From JANNNF01 sp963772935 (GTDB lineage Bacteria > Pseudomonadota > Alphaproteobacteria > Rhodobacterales > Rhodobacteraceae), in the NCBI GenBank assembly GCA_963772935.1, contig CAVYZK010000001.1, positions 226,970-290,969 on the forward strand: a stretch of 64,000 bases of DNA, in the 5' to 3' direction. The notes beneath the pieces were generated by a model. The model saw only the letters and a list, made by a program, of their open reading frames with translations, was not told the DNA's origin and ran no database searches. A program made the position numbers and the translations under genes. Positions 1 through 9,206 of this stretch are shown piece by piece (position 1 is the stretch's first letter; each line of letters begins with the position of its first letter).

Positions 1-2
1 AC

Positions 3-413
3 CCCGATGCGCGGGGCGGTTTCGCGGGCCTTGCCGCACGGCATGGGCCCGAGGACATGCTGCGCGCGGTCTACGAAGGGGTTGCGTTTTCGCTGGTTGA
101 TCTGCTGGACCTGACCGGCTTCAGCGGCGCGCGTGTCGCGCTGGTGGGTGGGGGCGCGCGCAGTGGGCTGTGGCCGCAGATGATCGCGGACATTACAGGC
201 AAATCCGTTGACATTCTTGACGGTCGAGAGTTCGGCGCGCGCGGTGCGGCCCTGCTGGCGCGCGTGGCCGTCGGTGACTTGCCGGATGTTGCTGCGGCGG
301 CTGCGATTTTACCGCCGCTGCGATCCACCGTCACGCCGGACCATGCCAGCCACGCCGCATATGCCATTGCGCGGCAGGCCTTTCACCGGCATCAGCAAAG
401 AATGCTGTCTTGA
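3..413 (+). CDS. FGGY-family carbohydrate kinase, C-terminal part (5' end outside window)
   Basis: The reading frame is open from the window edge, so only about the last 136 residues are present. The segment has the C-terminal FGGY actin-fold signature: an ALVGGGARSGLWPQMIADI stretch that in xylulokinase-type enzymes forms part of the ATP-binding site, followed by an EFGARGAAL helix. The family phosphorylates pentoses or polyols with ATP in the cytosol. The next genes on the other strand encode a carbohydrate-type ABC importer, which suits a sugar or polyol locus, but the substrate cannot be read from this fragment. IS debris follows directly downstream. Confidence 0.8.
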   Translation, partial: PDARGGFAGLAARHGPEDMLRAVYEGVAFSLVDLLDLTGFSGARVALVGGGARSGLWPQMIADITGKSVDILDGREFGARGAALLARVAVGDLPDVAAAAAILPPLRSTVTPDHASHAAYAIARQAFHRHQQRMLS

Positions 414-589
414 GTGTGGCGTGGATTGCGGAAGACACGGGGTCGTGAAAGCCCAGCCTTTCGACCCAAACTTGCCGCATCTTTTCGGATGACGGCTGAC
501 GGCTTTTCCACCTACGGCGCGCAGTCGTAGACCTTATGTTCAGTGGCGCTCTCGGGGCAGGGCACCTTTTACGACACCATCTCGGGCCG

Positions 590-822
590 CAGGCGACCTC
601 TGCGGGCAGGCGCGACGGGTCCGCCCGCTTCGCCATATGCGAATAATGGGCGGCAGGGGCGATCGCCAGCATCTCGCACATCGGTTCGATCCCATGCGTA
701 CCGCAATGGTCATCAATGAATTTGACCATCACTTCGACCGGCGGTCGAACTCCGCCATCGCAAAATATGCACTTGCCTCGCGCAGGATCTCGTTTGCCTG
801 TCGGTTCTCGCGTTCACCACCG
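590..822 (-). pseudogene. IS3-family transposase remnant (end of OrfA plus start of OrfB)
   Basis: Reading leftward, a short OrfA tail (EILREASAYFAMAEFDRR, then a stop) runs into the start of an OrfB-like frame beginning MVKFIDDHCGTHGIEPMCE and continuing to RADPSRLPAE. This is the usual OrfA/OrfB junction of IS3 elements. The rest of OrfB, including the DDE catalytic core, is missing. The piece abuts the IS481 remnant on its right without a spacer, so one element probably landed in, or recombined with, the other. Non-functional. Confidence 0.7.
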
Positions 823-1255
823 GGAGCCGCGAGATGTCATGGCGCTGGAGACAGCGGTGCAGCGACAAGCGCGTCAGCTGCGGGATCGTCGGCTGCAGGG
901 CATAGAGGCAATCGTCCAGCGGCAAGAGCGTGTGCCGCCGGAACGCTACGATCATCGCCTCCTCGGCATCGGTCATCACCGTGGATCACGGCTCCTTCGG
1001 CCCGGTCTTCTGATCCTCAACCGACTCGCGTTTGCGCCACTTGGCAACAGTCTTGGGGTTGACGCTGAGTTCCTTGCTCAGCGCCGCGAGCCCTCAGCCC
1101 CGCCCTCGAACCGATGGCGGGCGGGCCTTCGACTTGCGATCGCTGTACTGCTGCTCGGACAGCGTGCGTAGTCGTGGCGCTCCCATGACGAACTTGTCCC
1201 ATCGTGACTCCCTCCATTCCTGCAAAAGGATCGCACCATCAAACCGTGGGATCAA
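823..1255 (-). pseudogene. IS481-family transposase remnant
   Basis: Leftward from about position 1202 the frame begins MGQVRHGSATTTHAVRAA. After frameshifts it continues with a PKTVAKWRKRE helix-turn-helix and MTDAEEAMIVAFRRHTLLPL, typical of the N-terminal HTH region of IS481 transposases. The catalytic integrase domain is absent: the similarity stops at about 823, where IS3 sequence begins. The outer end near 1205-1255 recurs as a short degraded copy near 41448-41500, so this family has been active here before. Non-functional. Confidence 0.75.
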
Positions 1256-1259
1256 ACAC

Positions 1260-2300
1260 CTAGGCCTGTTCAGCAAGCAGCCCGGAAAGAGCCGCGTTTA
1301 TCTGCGGCATGTAATCCGGCTCGATGGCGAAAAGGCCAAGATGTCCAGCATTGCCTTCGATCACGGTCAGGCGGGCGCCGGGGATCAGTGCTGCCTCTGC
1401 GATGCAGGTGGCCACCGGGAAAATCTGGTCTGACGATATCGGCATCAGCAGCACCTTCGAGGTTACCCGCGCATACGCGGCCTTTGCATCGCCACCCGCA
1501 TTGCCACCCACATCGGCGCGTTGCCATTTGCCGACCTGTGCCAGCAGGTTGTTGGCATCCATCGGCGCGAAATAGCCGGTCATGAAATCGGTCAGAAAGG
1601 CATCCAGCGACGCATGGCCCAAGGGTTCCCACCCCTTGCGGTCCAGAAAATCAGGGCACCAGGCAAGGTTGGTCCAGTAAAGCGCGTGCTGGCGCAGTGG
1701 CACCGCCATGTCTGCAGCGGCATAGGCCCCGCCGTTGAAGCCTGGGGCAGACGTCAGGATGTCCTGCACGATCTTGCCGATGACCACGGCATGGGGGCGT
1801 GTGGTGCCAACCCCCGCCAAGGCCGCCACGCGCTGCGCAAAACCGGGGTAACGGCAGGCCCATTCCAGCGCCTGCCCCGCCCCCATCGACCCGCCGAACA
1901 CCAGCGCCAGATGATCGAGACCAAACGCCTCGGTCACCAGTCGGTGCTGTGCGTTGACGTCATCGCCCATTGACACTGCGGGAAAAGCCGCCCCCCCTTG
2001 CGCCGCAGAATTAGAAGGCGATGTGGACAGGCCTGATCCCAACTGATTGGCCAGAATGATGAAATACTTCGACGGGTCCAGCGCATGGCCCGCGCCTATG
2101 TAAATCTGCTCCATGATCTTGGTGGTGCCCGTGTACCAGGTGGTGACCAGCACTGCATTGTCCTTGGCCGCGTTCAGCGTGCCCATGGTGGCGTAGGCAA
2201 TCTGCGCGTCCTTCAGGACCTGCCCCGAGGTCAGGGTGAAATCGCCAAGGCTGTGCAGTTGAAACGGACCGTGGTTCTCCTGTGAATAGTAATCACTCAT
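1260..2300 (-). CDS. Alpha/beta-fold hydrolase of the homoserine O-acetyltransferase (MetX-like) family
   Basis: A 346-residue protein with the MetX-type alpha/beta hydrolase layout. The nucleophile elbow is GGSMGAGQ with Ser near residue 138, the acid is in SSDQIFPV near 291, and the catalytic His is in NAGHLGLF near 320. An AAGGAG Shine-Dalgarno sequence lies 9 nt before the ATG at 2300; the in-frame ATG at 2309 touches the Shine-Dalgarno and is less likely. True MetX acylates homoserine, but many catabolic paralogs are plain hydrolases or acyltransferases. The gene follows an ABC importer on the same strand with a short gap, so a role in processing the imported compound is likelier than methionine synthesis. 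The reaction is not determined. Confidence 0.8.
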   Translation of the reverse strand: MSDYYSQENHGPFQLHSLGDFTLTSGQVLKDAQIAYATMGTLNAAKDNAVLVTTWYTGTTKIMEQIYIGAGHALDPSKYFIILANQLGSGLSTSPSNSAAQGGAAFPAVSMGDDVNAQHRLVTEAFGLDHLALVFGGSMGAGQALEWACRYPGFAQRVAALAGVGTTRPHAVVIGKIVQDILTSAPGFNGGAYAAADMAVPLRQHALYWTNLAWCPDFLDRKGWEPLGHASLDAFLTDFMTGYFAPMDANNLLAQVGKWQRADVGGNAGGDAKAAYARVTSKVLLMPISSDQIFPVATCIAEAALIPGARLTVIEGNAGHLGLFAIEPDYMPQINAALSGLLAEQA

Positions 2301-2329
2301 TGTCGCCATCTCCTTGGGTTGCGAATGTC

Positions 2330-3373
2330 TCAGGCCACAAGGCGGCCCTGATGGTAAAGCCGCAAGCAGTCTTGCGGCACGTCAAAACGCACGGTTGCCC
2401 CGACCGTTTCGGACCCTGCCGCGGCACGGATGCGCAACGACGCATCGCCGACGGACAAGGCCAGCACCTGATCGGCACCTTCAAACCACATGCGCGTCAC
2501 GGTGCCTGCCAAGGGGCCACCCGCAACCGCATGCTCCGGACGAAAGGCCAGTGTCAGATCTGTGGCGGGCAGGTCTGCGGGGGCTGTGCGTGACAGGCCG
2601 GCGCCGGGCACAAGCACCCTCCCCCCTTCGCGCACGGCGGGCAAAAAGTTCATCGCCGGGCTGCCGATGAAGGTGCCCACATGGGTGGTGGCGGGGCGTT
2701 CGAACAACTCTTGCGGGGTGCCCGCCTGTATCACCTCGCCGTGGTTCATCACCACCACGGTATCGGCAAAGGTCAGCGCCTCGTTCTGGTCATGGGTGAC
2801 CAGCACCATCGTCAGGCGAAACTCGCGGTTGATGTCTTTCAGGATCTTGCGCAACTCGAACTTCATCTGCGGGTCGATCACCGTCAGCGGTTCATCCAGC
2901 AGAACGGCAGATACATCTTCGCGCACGAGGCCCCGGCCAAGCGAGATCAGTTGTTTCTGATCCGCCGTAAGCGCCACGGCGCGGGTCTTCAGATGCCGCG
3001 TCAGGCCAAGGCGTTCGGCAATCGCCTCGACCCGGGCCTTGATGCGGGGGGCAGGCACGCGGCGGCACACCAGCGGGAAGGCCAGATTTTCGCCCACCGT
3101 CATCGACCGGTAGATCACCGGCACCTGAAACACCTGCGCGATGTTGCGCGCGCCGGTATCCTTGTCGGTCACATCCTGCCCGTCAAACAGCACCCGGCCT
3201 TCGGACGGTTTCACCAGACCCGAGATGATGTTCAGCATCGTCGATTTGCCGCAACCCGATGGCCCCAGCAGCGCATAGGTGCCGCCATCGCGCCACGTCA
3301 TATCCAGCGGTTTCAGCGCATAGGCCCCGTTGCCGTAGGAATGGGCCAGATTGGCCAGACGAATTTCTGCCAT
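2330..3373 (-). CDS. Carbohydrate/polyol ABC transporter ATP-binding protein with atypical signature (GlpT-like)
   Basis: A 347-residue MalK/UgpC-class ATPase starting at MAEIRLANL (ATG at 3373), one base after the stop of the upstream ATPase gene. Walker A is GPSGCGKST and Walker B ends in LLDEPLTVID. The ABC signature is not LSGGQ: the equivalent stretch is LTADQKQLISLGRGL, as I recall from the second ATPase (GlpT) of rhizobial glycerol importers. A C-terminal regulatory domain begins near residue 240. With its partner it would form an asymmetric ATPase dimer having one canonical and one degenerate site. The substrate is probably a sugar or polyol. Confidence 0.88.
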   Translation of the reverse strand: MAEIRLANLAHSYGNGAYALKPLDMTWRDGGTYALLGPSGCGKSTMLNIISGLVKPSEGRVLFDGQDVTDKDTGARNIAQVFQVPVIYRSMTVGENLAFPLVCRRVPAPRIKARVEAIAERLGLTRHLKTRAVALTADQKQLISLGRGLVREDVSAVLLDEPLTVIDPQMKFELRKILKDINREFRLTMVLVTHDQNEALTFADTVVVMNHGEVIQAGTPQELFERPATTHVGTFIGSPAMNFLPAVREGGRVLVPGAGLSRTAPADLPATDLTLAFRPEHAVAGGPLAGTVTRMWFEGADQVLALSVGDASLRIRAAAGSETVGATVRFDVPQDCLRLYHQGRLVA

Positions 3374-3374
3374 G

Positions 3375-4406
3375 TCAGACCCCTGCCTTTTGCCCGTCCG
3401 CGCCAAACACCAGCCCCCGGTGCAGATCAAGATGCACCCCCACCACATCACCCGGGCTGCGCGGCACCACACTTTTTTCCTGCATGATCAGGGAAAGCCC
3501 GTTCAGCGACAGGTGGGTCAGCGTTTCAGACCCGGTTACCTCGGTCAGCGTCACCTGCGCTTGATGCGGCCCGCCAACGCGGACATCAGCGGCACGCAGG
3601 CCAAGAGTATAACTGCCTGCGGGCAAGCCCATGTCGTGCTGGCCAAGCGCGCCGAAATCAGCAATGCCGTTCTGGCGAAACGGAATTGCGTTCAGCGGCG
3701 GATCGTTCACCACCCCGGCTGCGGTCAGGCTGGCAGGGTTGGCAAACACATCGCGCGGCGTGCCCGCCTGCACGATGCGCCCATCGGCCAGCAGCAAGAT
3801 CTGGTCGCCCATCTGCAACGCTTCACGCGGGTCGGTCGAGGCGTAAAGCACGACCGTGCCGGTTTCCGTTGCCAGCAACTCAACCAGATCTTCGCGAAAC
3901 GCCTCGCGCAGGTTGTAGTCCAGGTTCACAAAGGGTTCGTCCAGCAGCAGCACCGGAGCCTTTTTCACCAGCGCACGCGCGATGGCCACACGCTGTTGCT
4001 GGCCCCCCGACAGGGCGGACGGGCGGCGGTCAAACATCGCGGCCAACCCGACACGGGCAAGCGCCGCCTCGGCCCGGGCGGCGGCGTCTGCCTTTGCCAC
4101 ACCCGCGCGCACCAGCGGGAAGGCCACGTTGTCGCGCACGTTCAGATGTGGATAGTTGATGAACTGCTGCGTCACCATCGCCACCGGGCGCTTCCAGGGC
4201 GGCAGGCGCGTCCAGTCAGCGCCTTTCAGCGCCACATGACCACGGTCGGGCGCAATCAGCCCCGCAATCGCGCGCATCAGCGTGGTCTTGCCCGCCCCGG
4301 TGCGGCCCAGAATGGTGGTCAGCGTGCCGGGCTGAAAGCTGGCGTTGATGGCGGCCAGATGCGCCACGCCGCCGACGGTCAGGCCAAGGTCTGTGATCTT
4401 CAGCAT
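3375..4406 (-). CDS. Carbohydrate/polyol ABC transporter ATP-binding protein, canonical partner (GlpS-like)
   Basis: A 343-residue ATPase with Walker A GRTGAGKTT, a perfect signature ALSGGQQQRVAIARAL, Walker B LLLDEPFVNLD and a C-terminal TOBE-like domain. The LDYNLREAFREDL segment after Walker B and a YASTDP switch region are typical of the first ATPase in GlpS/GlpT-type importers. It ends 1 nt before the second ATPase and its ATG overlaps the end of the permease gene, so the genes are translationally coupled. Together they power the permeases encoded at 4406-6113. Confidence 0.9.
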   Translation of the reverse strand: MLKITDLGLTVGGVAHLAAINASFQPGTLTTILGRTGAGKTTLMRAIAGLIAPDRGHVALKGADWTRLPPWKRPVAMVTQQFINYPHLNVRDNVAFPLVRAGVAKADAAARAEAALARVGLAAMFDRRPSALSGGQQQRVAIARALVKKAPVLLLDEPFVNLDYNLREAFREDLVELLATETGTVVLYASTDPREALQMGDQILLLADGRIVQAGTPRDVFANPASLTAAGVVNDPPLNAIPFRQNGIADFGALGQHDMGLPAGSYTLGLRAADVRVGGPHQAQVTLTEVTGSETLTHLSLNGLSLIMQEKSVVPRSPGDVVGVHLDLHRGLVFGADGQKAGV

Positions 4407-5250
4407 CAGCGCACCGCCCCGGCAAGGCCGCCCTTTGACAGGAACCGTTCAACCACAAACGCCAGCACCACCAACGGCGCGATGGATACCAGCGCCGCCG
4501 CCGACAGCGACCACCACGGCGTGACGGACGAATTCAGCGACACAATTGCCACCGGCAGCAGTTGGGTTTGGGTAAAGGTCAGCGTGAAGGCAAAGAAGAA
4601 ATCGTTCCAGCCAAAGATGATGCAGAACATCCCCGCCACCACCAACCCCGGCAAGGCATTGGGCAGGATCACCCGCCAGAACGTGGTGATCGGGTTGCAG
4701 CCATCCATCCAGGCCATCTCATCCAGCCCGCGCGGCACGCCGTTGAAGAAATCGACCATGACCCACACGGCAATCGGCATCAGCAGCGCCACGTAGACCA
4801 GGATCAGCCCCGGCAGACTGTCCAGCAGGCCAAGCCAGCGCAGCATCAGGAAAAACGGAATGGCCAGCACAATGGGCGGCATGATCCGCTGGCTGATGAA
4901 GAAGAAGGTGATGTCGCTGTTGCGCATCCACAAAAACCGGAAGGTGAACCGCGACAGCGCATAGGCGGCCAGCGTGCCAAGCGTGATGCTGATGGCACGC
5001 TGGCCGACAGGGTGACGACCAGCGAATTGATAAACGGCTTCACCACATTGATGCCGCCCGCCCCGCCGAACAGCGACTGCCAGCCCGCCAATGACGGCTC
5101 GTATTGCACCCACGGGATCCAGGTCGCCCCGCCGGTCACGCCGTTTGTCGATTTGAAGCTGGTGGTCAGCGCCCAGAGGAACGGGAACACCACGAAGGCC
5201 GACCACAGCGCAATCGCCAGATACTTCAGCGCCAGATACAGGGTTTTCAT
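4406..5250 (-). pseudogene. Sugar ABC transporter permease, MalG/UgpE type, interrupted by one frameshift
   Basis: Two overlapping frames give one 280-residue permease. The start (ATG at 5250, MKTLYLALKYLAIALW) gives the first membrane segment and a periplasmic loop up to FINSLVVTLSAS. The other frame continues from AISITLGTLAAYALSRF to the stop at 4406, including the ATPase-coupling EAA-like loop (GLDEMAWMDGCNPITTFWR). The break lies near 4996, where a single C on the given strand would restore the frame (GATGGCACGC for an expected GATGGCCACGC). Six membrane segments are expected. With no other lesion in the gene, a sequencing indel is as likely as true inactivation. Confidence 0.8.
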
Positions 5251-6113
5251 GCGGCGTCCTTTACCAATGCGCGCACCAGAAGCTTGGCAATCACCGTCAG
5301 CGCCACGATCATGATGATCAGATAGGTCAGCGACAGCGCCGCCGAATAGCCGATCTGGAAATCCCGCATGCCCCGGATGTAGATGTAATAGCTGGATGTT
5401 TCGGTGCTGGTGCCCGGCCCGCCCGAGGTCAGCACATAGACCGTTTCCATGATCTTTGATGCCTCGATCAGGCGGATCAGGATCGCCCCCACCGAGATCG
5501 CGCCCAGCATCGGAAAAGTCACCGAAAAGAACGTGCGCACTGGCCCCGCACCGTCAATCTTTGCGGCCAGATACGGCTCGTTCGGCAAGGACAAAAGCCC
5601 CGCCAGCAGCAGCAGGAACATGAACGGCGTCCATTGCCAGACCTCGACAATCACCACCGCCGCAAAGGCCCAGCCTGCGCTGGAAAGCCAGGGTGCGGCC
5701 CCGATGCCAAGAGCTTCCAGAATGGGGTTCAGCGGCCCAAGGCTTTCATGAAAGATCGTGCGCCACAGAACCGACATGACAACCGGTGTCGTCATCATCG
5801 GGATCAGGAACAGCACCCGGAACAACCGCCGCGCGGCAATGTCGCGCCAGACCATCAGCGCCAGCGCAAAGCCAAGGACATACTGGATCAGCACCGTCGT
5901 TACCGAAAGCAGCGTCAGCCGCCCAAGCGCCTGCCAATAGCGGGCGTCGTCCCACAGGCGGCCATAGTTCTCGCCGCCGACCCAGTTCAGACCGGGGTTG
6001 TACACATCCCAGGACGAAAAGCTGACGCGGATGGTGAACAGAAGCGGGAAAAGGATGATCGCCACCAGCACCAGAAGGCCGGGCAGAAGGAACAGGTATT
6101 TCTGGTGGTACAT
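5247..6113 (-). CDS. Sugar ABC transporter permease, MalF/UgpA type
   Basis: A 288-residue inner-membrane protein with six predicted membrane segments, the first at LFLLPGLLVLVAIILFPLLF. The EAA-type coupling loop reads YLAAKIDGAGPVRTFFSVTFP, near residues 180-200. It overlaps the start of the second permease by 4 nt, the normal arrangement of paired type I importer permeases. The binding-protein gene lies upstream on the same strand, separated by about 200 nt holding a GC-rich hairpin element. It forms the translocation pore with the frameshifted partner permease. Confidence 0.9.
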   Translation of the reverse strand: MYHQKYLFLLPGLLVLVAIILFPLLFTIRVSFSSWDVYNPGLNWVGGENYGRLWDDARYWQALGRLTLLSVTTVLIQYVLGFALALMVWRDIAARRLFRVLFLIPMMTTPVVMSVLWRTIFHESLGPLNPILEALGIGAAPWLSSAGWAFAAVVIVEVWQWTPFMFLLLLAGLLSLPNEPYLAAKIDGAGPVRTFFSVTFPMLGAISVGAILIRLIEASKIMETVYVLTSGGPGTSTETSSYYIYIRGMRDFQIGYSAALSLTYLIIMIVALTVIAKLLVRALVKDAA

Positions 6114-6162
6114 CGGCGTGCGGTCCTTTTGGGTTTCGGATCGGCTTGGTTGCCGTCAGCCA

Positions 6163-6315
6163 AGGCCCCCCACCCCAACCCTCCCCCACGAAGGGGGGAG
6201 GGAGGAGCGGGATTTGCAAAGCTGTCTTGCGACGCATCCGGCAAGTAGTGCCACGTCAGTGAAGGGTGCCGCCCCCACGTGGGGAGGGCATTGGGGGGGC
6301 GCAACACCCCCCCTT
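6163..6315. repeat. GC-rich palindromic intergenic element (REP-like) between binding protein and permease genes
   Basis: The spacer between the binding-protein stop and the permease start holds runs of C and G that pair closely. One example is CCCTCCCCC, a short ACGAA-type loop, then GGGGGGAGGG around 6180-6202; a second G/C-rich pair follows near 6270-6312. Such palindromes are common between genes of ABC importer operons in this bacterial group and often limit read-through or protect the upstream binding-protein message. A weaker relative of the same shape lies between the binding-protein and ATPase genes near 15714-15734. Confidence 0.5.
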
Positions 6316-6317
6316 GA

Positions 6318-7836
6318 TCACTTGTCTTCCAGTGCCACCACGTTGGCATAGGCGGCTTTCACCTTGTCCTTGCCGATCCGGTCCACGATTGCGGTCCATT
6401 CGGCGGCAACACCGTCCAGCGCCTCTTGCGCTGTGGCCTCGCCCGATTGCGCCCGTGCCACACCGGCGGCAAGCGACGACATGAACTCGCCCACACCCGG
6501 CACGCGCAGGTCGAACACCTGATTGGGGGCGCTGTCCACCGCCTTCAGCGTGTCGGCATAGGTGGTGGCAACGGCCGCATCCCAGCCAAGGTCGTTCTGG
6601 TAGAACGCGGGGTCAAAATGTTCCGTCCGGTAGGGGTTCACACCAAAACGGCCGATTTGAAGGTCAGCCGTGGCGTTCGCCTCGTTGGAAAAGAAGCACA
6701 GATAGTCGAAGGCCATATCCTGATTGGGGCTTGCCACGGCCACCGCAGACGACCAGCCCCAGGTGACATAGGACACCTGATTGGGCGTCTCGAACGTGTC
6801 CCACGCGCCAGTTGTGCGGTTCCAGACCTCTTTCGCGCCCGGCAAGGGGGCTGCGGCCACCTTGTTGCGGATCGGGCTGTCGGCCTGCATGGCCTGAATG
6901 AACGCATCATCCCAGGAGTAGGACATCAGCGTCTGCCCGCCGCCGAACGAAAAGATCTCATCCCCCAGACCAAACGACGTGCCGCCGGGCGGCATCGACG
7001 CCTGGGCTGCCACGAACAGTTCCAGCCCGCGCACCCAGCCGGGGGTGTTGATCAGCGGGCGTCATGGTTTCCAGATCAAAGAAGAAACCACCCTTCACAT
7101 CGGGGTGCTTGGCATAGGCGGCAACCCGGCTGATGAAGGCGGAAAACATCAGGTCGTCGCGCTTGGTCACTTCGGCAGTGCCGAAGTTCGGCGCGCCATC
7201 GCCGTCAAAGTCGAAATTGTTAAAGACGGCGGCAACCTCGTTATATTCTTCCCATGTCGCAGGCACGGTCAGATCCCGCCCGGTGGCCTCTTTGAACTTG
7301 GCCTGCATTTCCGGGTTTGCGAAGACATCGCTGCGATATTTCAGATAGTGGCGGTCGCCGTCCATCGGGTATTGCACCAGCTTGCCATCCACCAGTGACA
7401 CACCACGGTAGGTGTCGGTCACCGATTTCATGCCCGTGGTTTCCTGATAGGCGGCAGGCACTTCGGCGAAGAACGGGCTGAAATCCCCCAGCCAGAGCGA
7501 GGCATGGAACAGCACGTCATAGGCCGCCTGCTGGGTCTGGAACGGAATCATGATCCGCTGGAACAGATCGCCAAACGGCACATGCACCACGTTCACGGTG
7601 GCCCCGGTCAGTTCGGCAAACTGGGTGGCGTGAAGGGCGGTCGGCTCGCCGATCACCGGGATGGCGTGGGTGATGATGTTCAGCGTGCGCCCGGTGTAAT
7701 CCTTGGCGTCGATCGAGGCAAAAGAGCAGGCACCCGGCACATCGGCCTTGATGCCATATTTGGTATAATCCTGCGCCTGCGCCATGCTGGCGGTCAGGGC
7801 CGTGGTGGCAAGCGCCACGCGCATCATGCGGTTCAT
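6318..7836 (-). pseudogene. Extracellular solute-binding protein of the carbohydrate ABC importer, with one frameshift
   Basis: The start is ATG at 7836 after a GGGAGGA ribosome site. A Sec signal peptide (MNRMMRVALATTALTASMAQA) precedes the mature protein. The first frame runs through HVPFGDLFQRIMIPFQTQQA to FFFDLETMTP near 7064. The following protein sequence (LINTPGWVRGLELFVAAQ) is in another frame that ends at 6318. One missing base near 7062 explains the break. The restored product is about 505 residues, normal for a family 1 sugar-binding lipoprotein or periplasmic protein. It would deliver a sugar or polyol to the adjacent permeases. This is the second frameshift in one importer operon, which suggests either decay or assembly error. 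Confidence 0.82.
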
Positions 7837-7864
7837 TGTCGTCCTCCCTTGGTATTTTTGACTG

Positions 7865-8917
7865 TTACGGGACCAGAACGGCCCGGCCCTTGATCTTGCC
7901 GTGGTGCAGGTCTTGCAGCGCGAGGTTGGCATCCTTCAGGGCGTAGTGCTTGGTCGCCAGTTCCACCAAGCCCCGGTCGGCCAGCGCCATCAGCTCGGTC
8001 AGTTCGGCCCAAGTGCCGACCAGATTGCCGATGATGTTGCGCTCGGTGATGATCAGGTCCACCGTCGGCACCTGAATATCCTCGCCGTAGCCCACGATGT
8101 AATAGCTGCCCATGGCGCGGGTCATCGCCAGACCCTTTTTCGTGGTGCCCTTTTCGCCCACGAAATCAATCACTGCCTCGGCGCCCTTGCCATTGGTCAG
8201 CGCCAGCACGGCGTCCACCTCGTCGCCATCGGCCTTGACCAGATGGTCGGCCCCACCATGGCCCGCGAGGTCCAGCGACACGTCAGATTTATCGACCACG
8301 ATGATCGACGCCGCGCACATCGCACGCAGCACCTGCACGCCGATATGGCCCAGACCGCCTGCACCGATCACCACGACATACTGGTCGGGCAACAAGGTCT
8401 GCGCTGCCTTTTTAGCGGCCCGGTAGGCGGTCAGGCCCGCATCGGAATAGGGGGCCACATCCTTGGGGGCCAGCGTCTTGGGCAGAGCCACCAGATTACG
8501 AGCGCTGGTTTTCAGATATTCTGCATAGCCGCCGTGGCTGTCCAGCCCAGGAAAGGTGCCATCGCCGTGCATGTCATGGCCCCGGCGGCAGGCAAGGCAG
8601 GTGCCGCCGGTAATCTTCGGATGCACGATCACCGGATCGCCTATCTTGAAGCCTTCGACTTCTGGCCCGATCTCCTCGATCCAGCCCGCGTTTTCATGCC
8701 CCATGATCAGCGGCAGCAGCGCGTTGCCATTGGGGTCCATATGCGGCTTCCAGATGCCTTCGATGATGTGAAGATCGGTCCGGCAAACCCCTGCCCCGCC
8801 GATGCGGATCACCACATCACTGGATTTCACGATCTTCGGGTCGGCAAAACTTTCTTCCGACACCCAGCTTTTGGCGGTCAGCGCCGGATCATAGGCGCGC
8901 AGAACTTGGGCTTTCAT
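7865..8917 (-). CDS. Zinc-dependent alcohol dehydrogenase (MDR family, NAD-dependent)
   Basis: A 350-residue medium-chain dehydrogenase beginning MKAQVLRAYDP (ATG at 8917, preceded by GAGGAAAG). Catalytic-zinc features are GVCRTDLH and GHENAGWIEEIG near residues 45-80; the Rossmann motif GAGGLGHIGVQVL lies near 180, followed by an acidic residue (VVDKSD) suited to NAD. The structural-zinc lobe is reduced: CLACRRGHDMHGD keeps two of the usual four cysteines. It oxidises or reduces an unidentified alcohol/aldehyde. It is divergent from an AcoR-like activator, with three inverted repeats between the two genes, so it is probably that regulator's target. Confidence 0.88.
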   Translation of the reverse strand: MKAQVLRAYDPALTAKSWVSEESFADPKIVKSSDVVIRIGGAGVCRTDLHIIEGIWKPHMDPNGNALLPLIMGHENAGWIEEIGPEVEGFKIGDPVIVHPKITGGTCLACRRGHDMHGDGTFPGLDSHGGYAEYLKTSARNLVALPKTLAPKDVAPYSDAGLTAYRAAKKAAQTLLPDQYVVVIGAGGLGHIGVQVLRAMCAASIIVVDKSDVSLDLAGHGGADHLVKADGDEVDAVLALTNGKGAEAVIDFVGEKGTTKKGLAMTRAMGSYYIVGYGEDIQVPTVDLIITERNIIGNLVGTWAELTELMALADRGLVELATKHYALKDANLALQDLHHGKIKGRAVLVP

Positions 8918-9010
8918 GGCATCTTTCCTCGCAGGGTTTTCGGGGTGCAAACCCGAGATCTGCCGAAAGCGTGCCGCTGCCGCCCCGCGCACGCCAGCCT
9001 TTGCGAAATC

Positions 9011-9121
9011 CGTCCAGTGCCTGAACATCGGGGCCTTCCGGCTGTTCAAATCTTGAACAATCAGGATTTTGCATTGGCGTCCGTCGCAGCATCTCGCTGC
9101 ACACTGTCCAGTTTCTGAACA
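9011..9121. promoter_or_regulatory. Three 17-bp inverted repeats, probable operators of the AcoR-like regulator
   Basis: Three related palindromes lie between the divergent dehydrogenase and regulator genes: CGTCCAGTGCCTGAACA at 9011-9027, TGTTCAAATCTTGAACA at 9043-9059 (perfect 7-bp arms) and TGTCCAGTTTCTGAACA at 9105-9121. They fit YGTYCA-N5-TGAACA. Their centres are 32 and 62 bp apart, close to three and six helical turns, so bound proteins would face the same side of the DNA. This is the arrangement expected for an enhancer-binding activator acting on the dehydrogenase promoter to the left. Confidence 0.6.
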
Positions 9122-9206
9122 CTTGGCGTCGAATCAACCCCGGCGATTGACTCCGGTCGCACGCGACTTAATGTTTGCGGAGTAGGTTCTGGGAGGGGCC
9201 GACAGC

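Noticed and set aside
2300..2309. ATG at 2309 as start of the MetX-like gene
   Set aside because: The AAGGAG ribosome site ends directly at this ATG; the next in-frame ATG at 2300 has normal spacing.
3351..4796. A 481-codon plus-strand frame across the ATPase and permease genes
   Set aside because: The minus strand carries ATPase Walker motifs in phase; the plus frame is a shadow.
8961..8976. A possible sigma-54 promoter (CGGCACGCTTTCGGCA on the minus strand) before the alcohol dehydrogenase
   Set aside because: GG and GC spacing fits, but the TTGC part is missing and the neighbouring activator lacks the GAFTGA loop needed for sigma-54.
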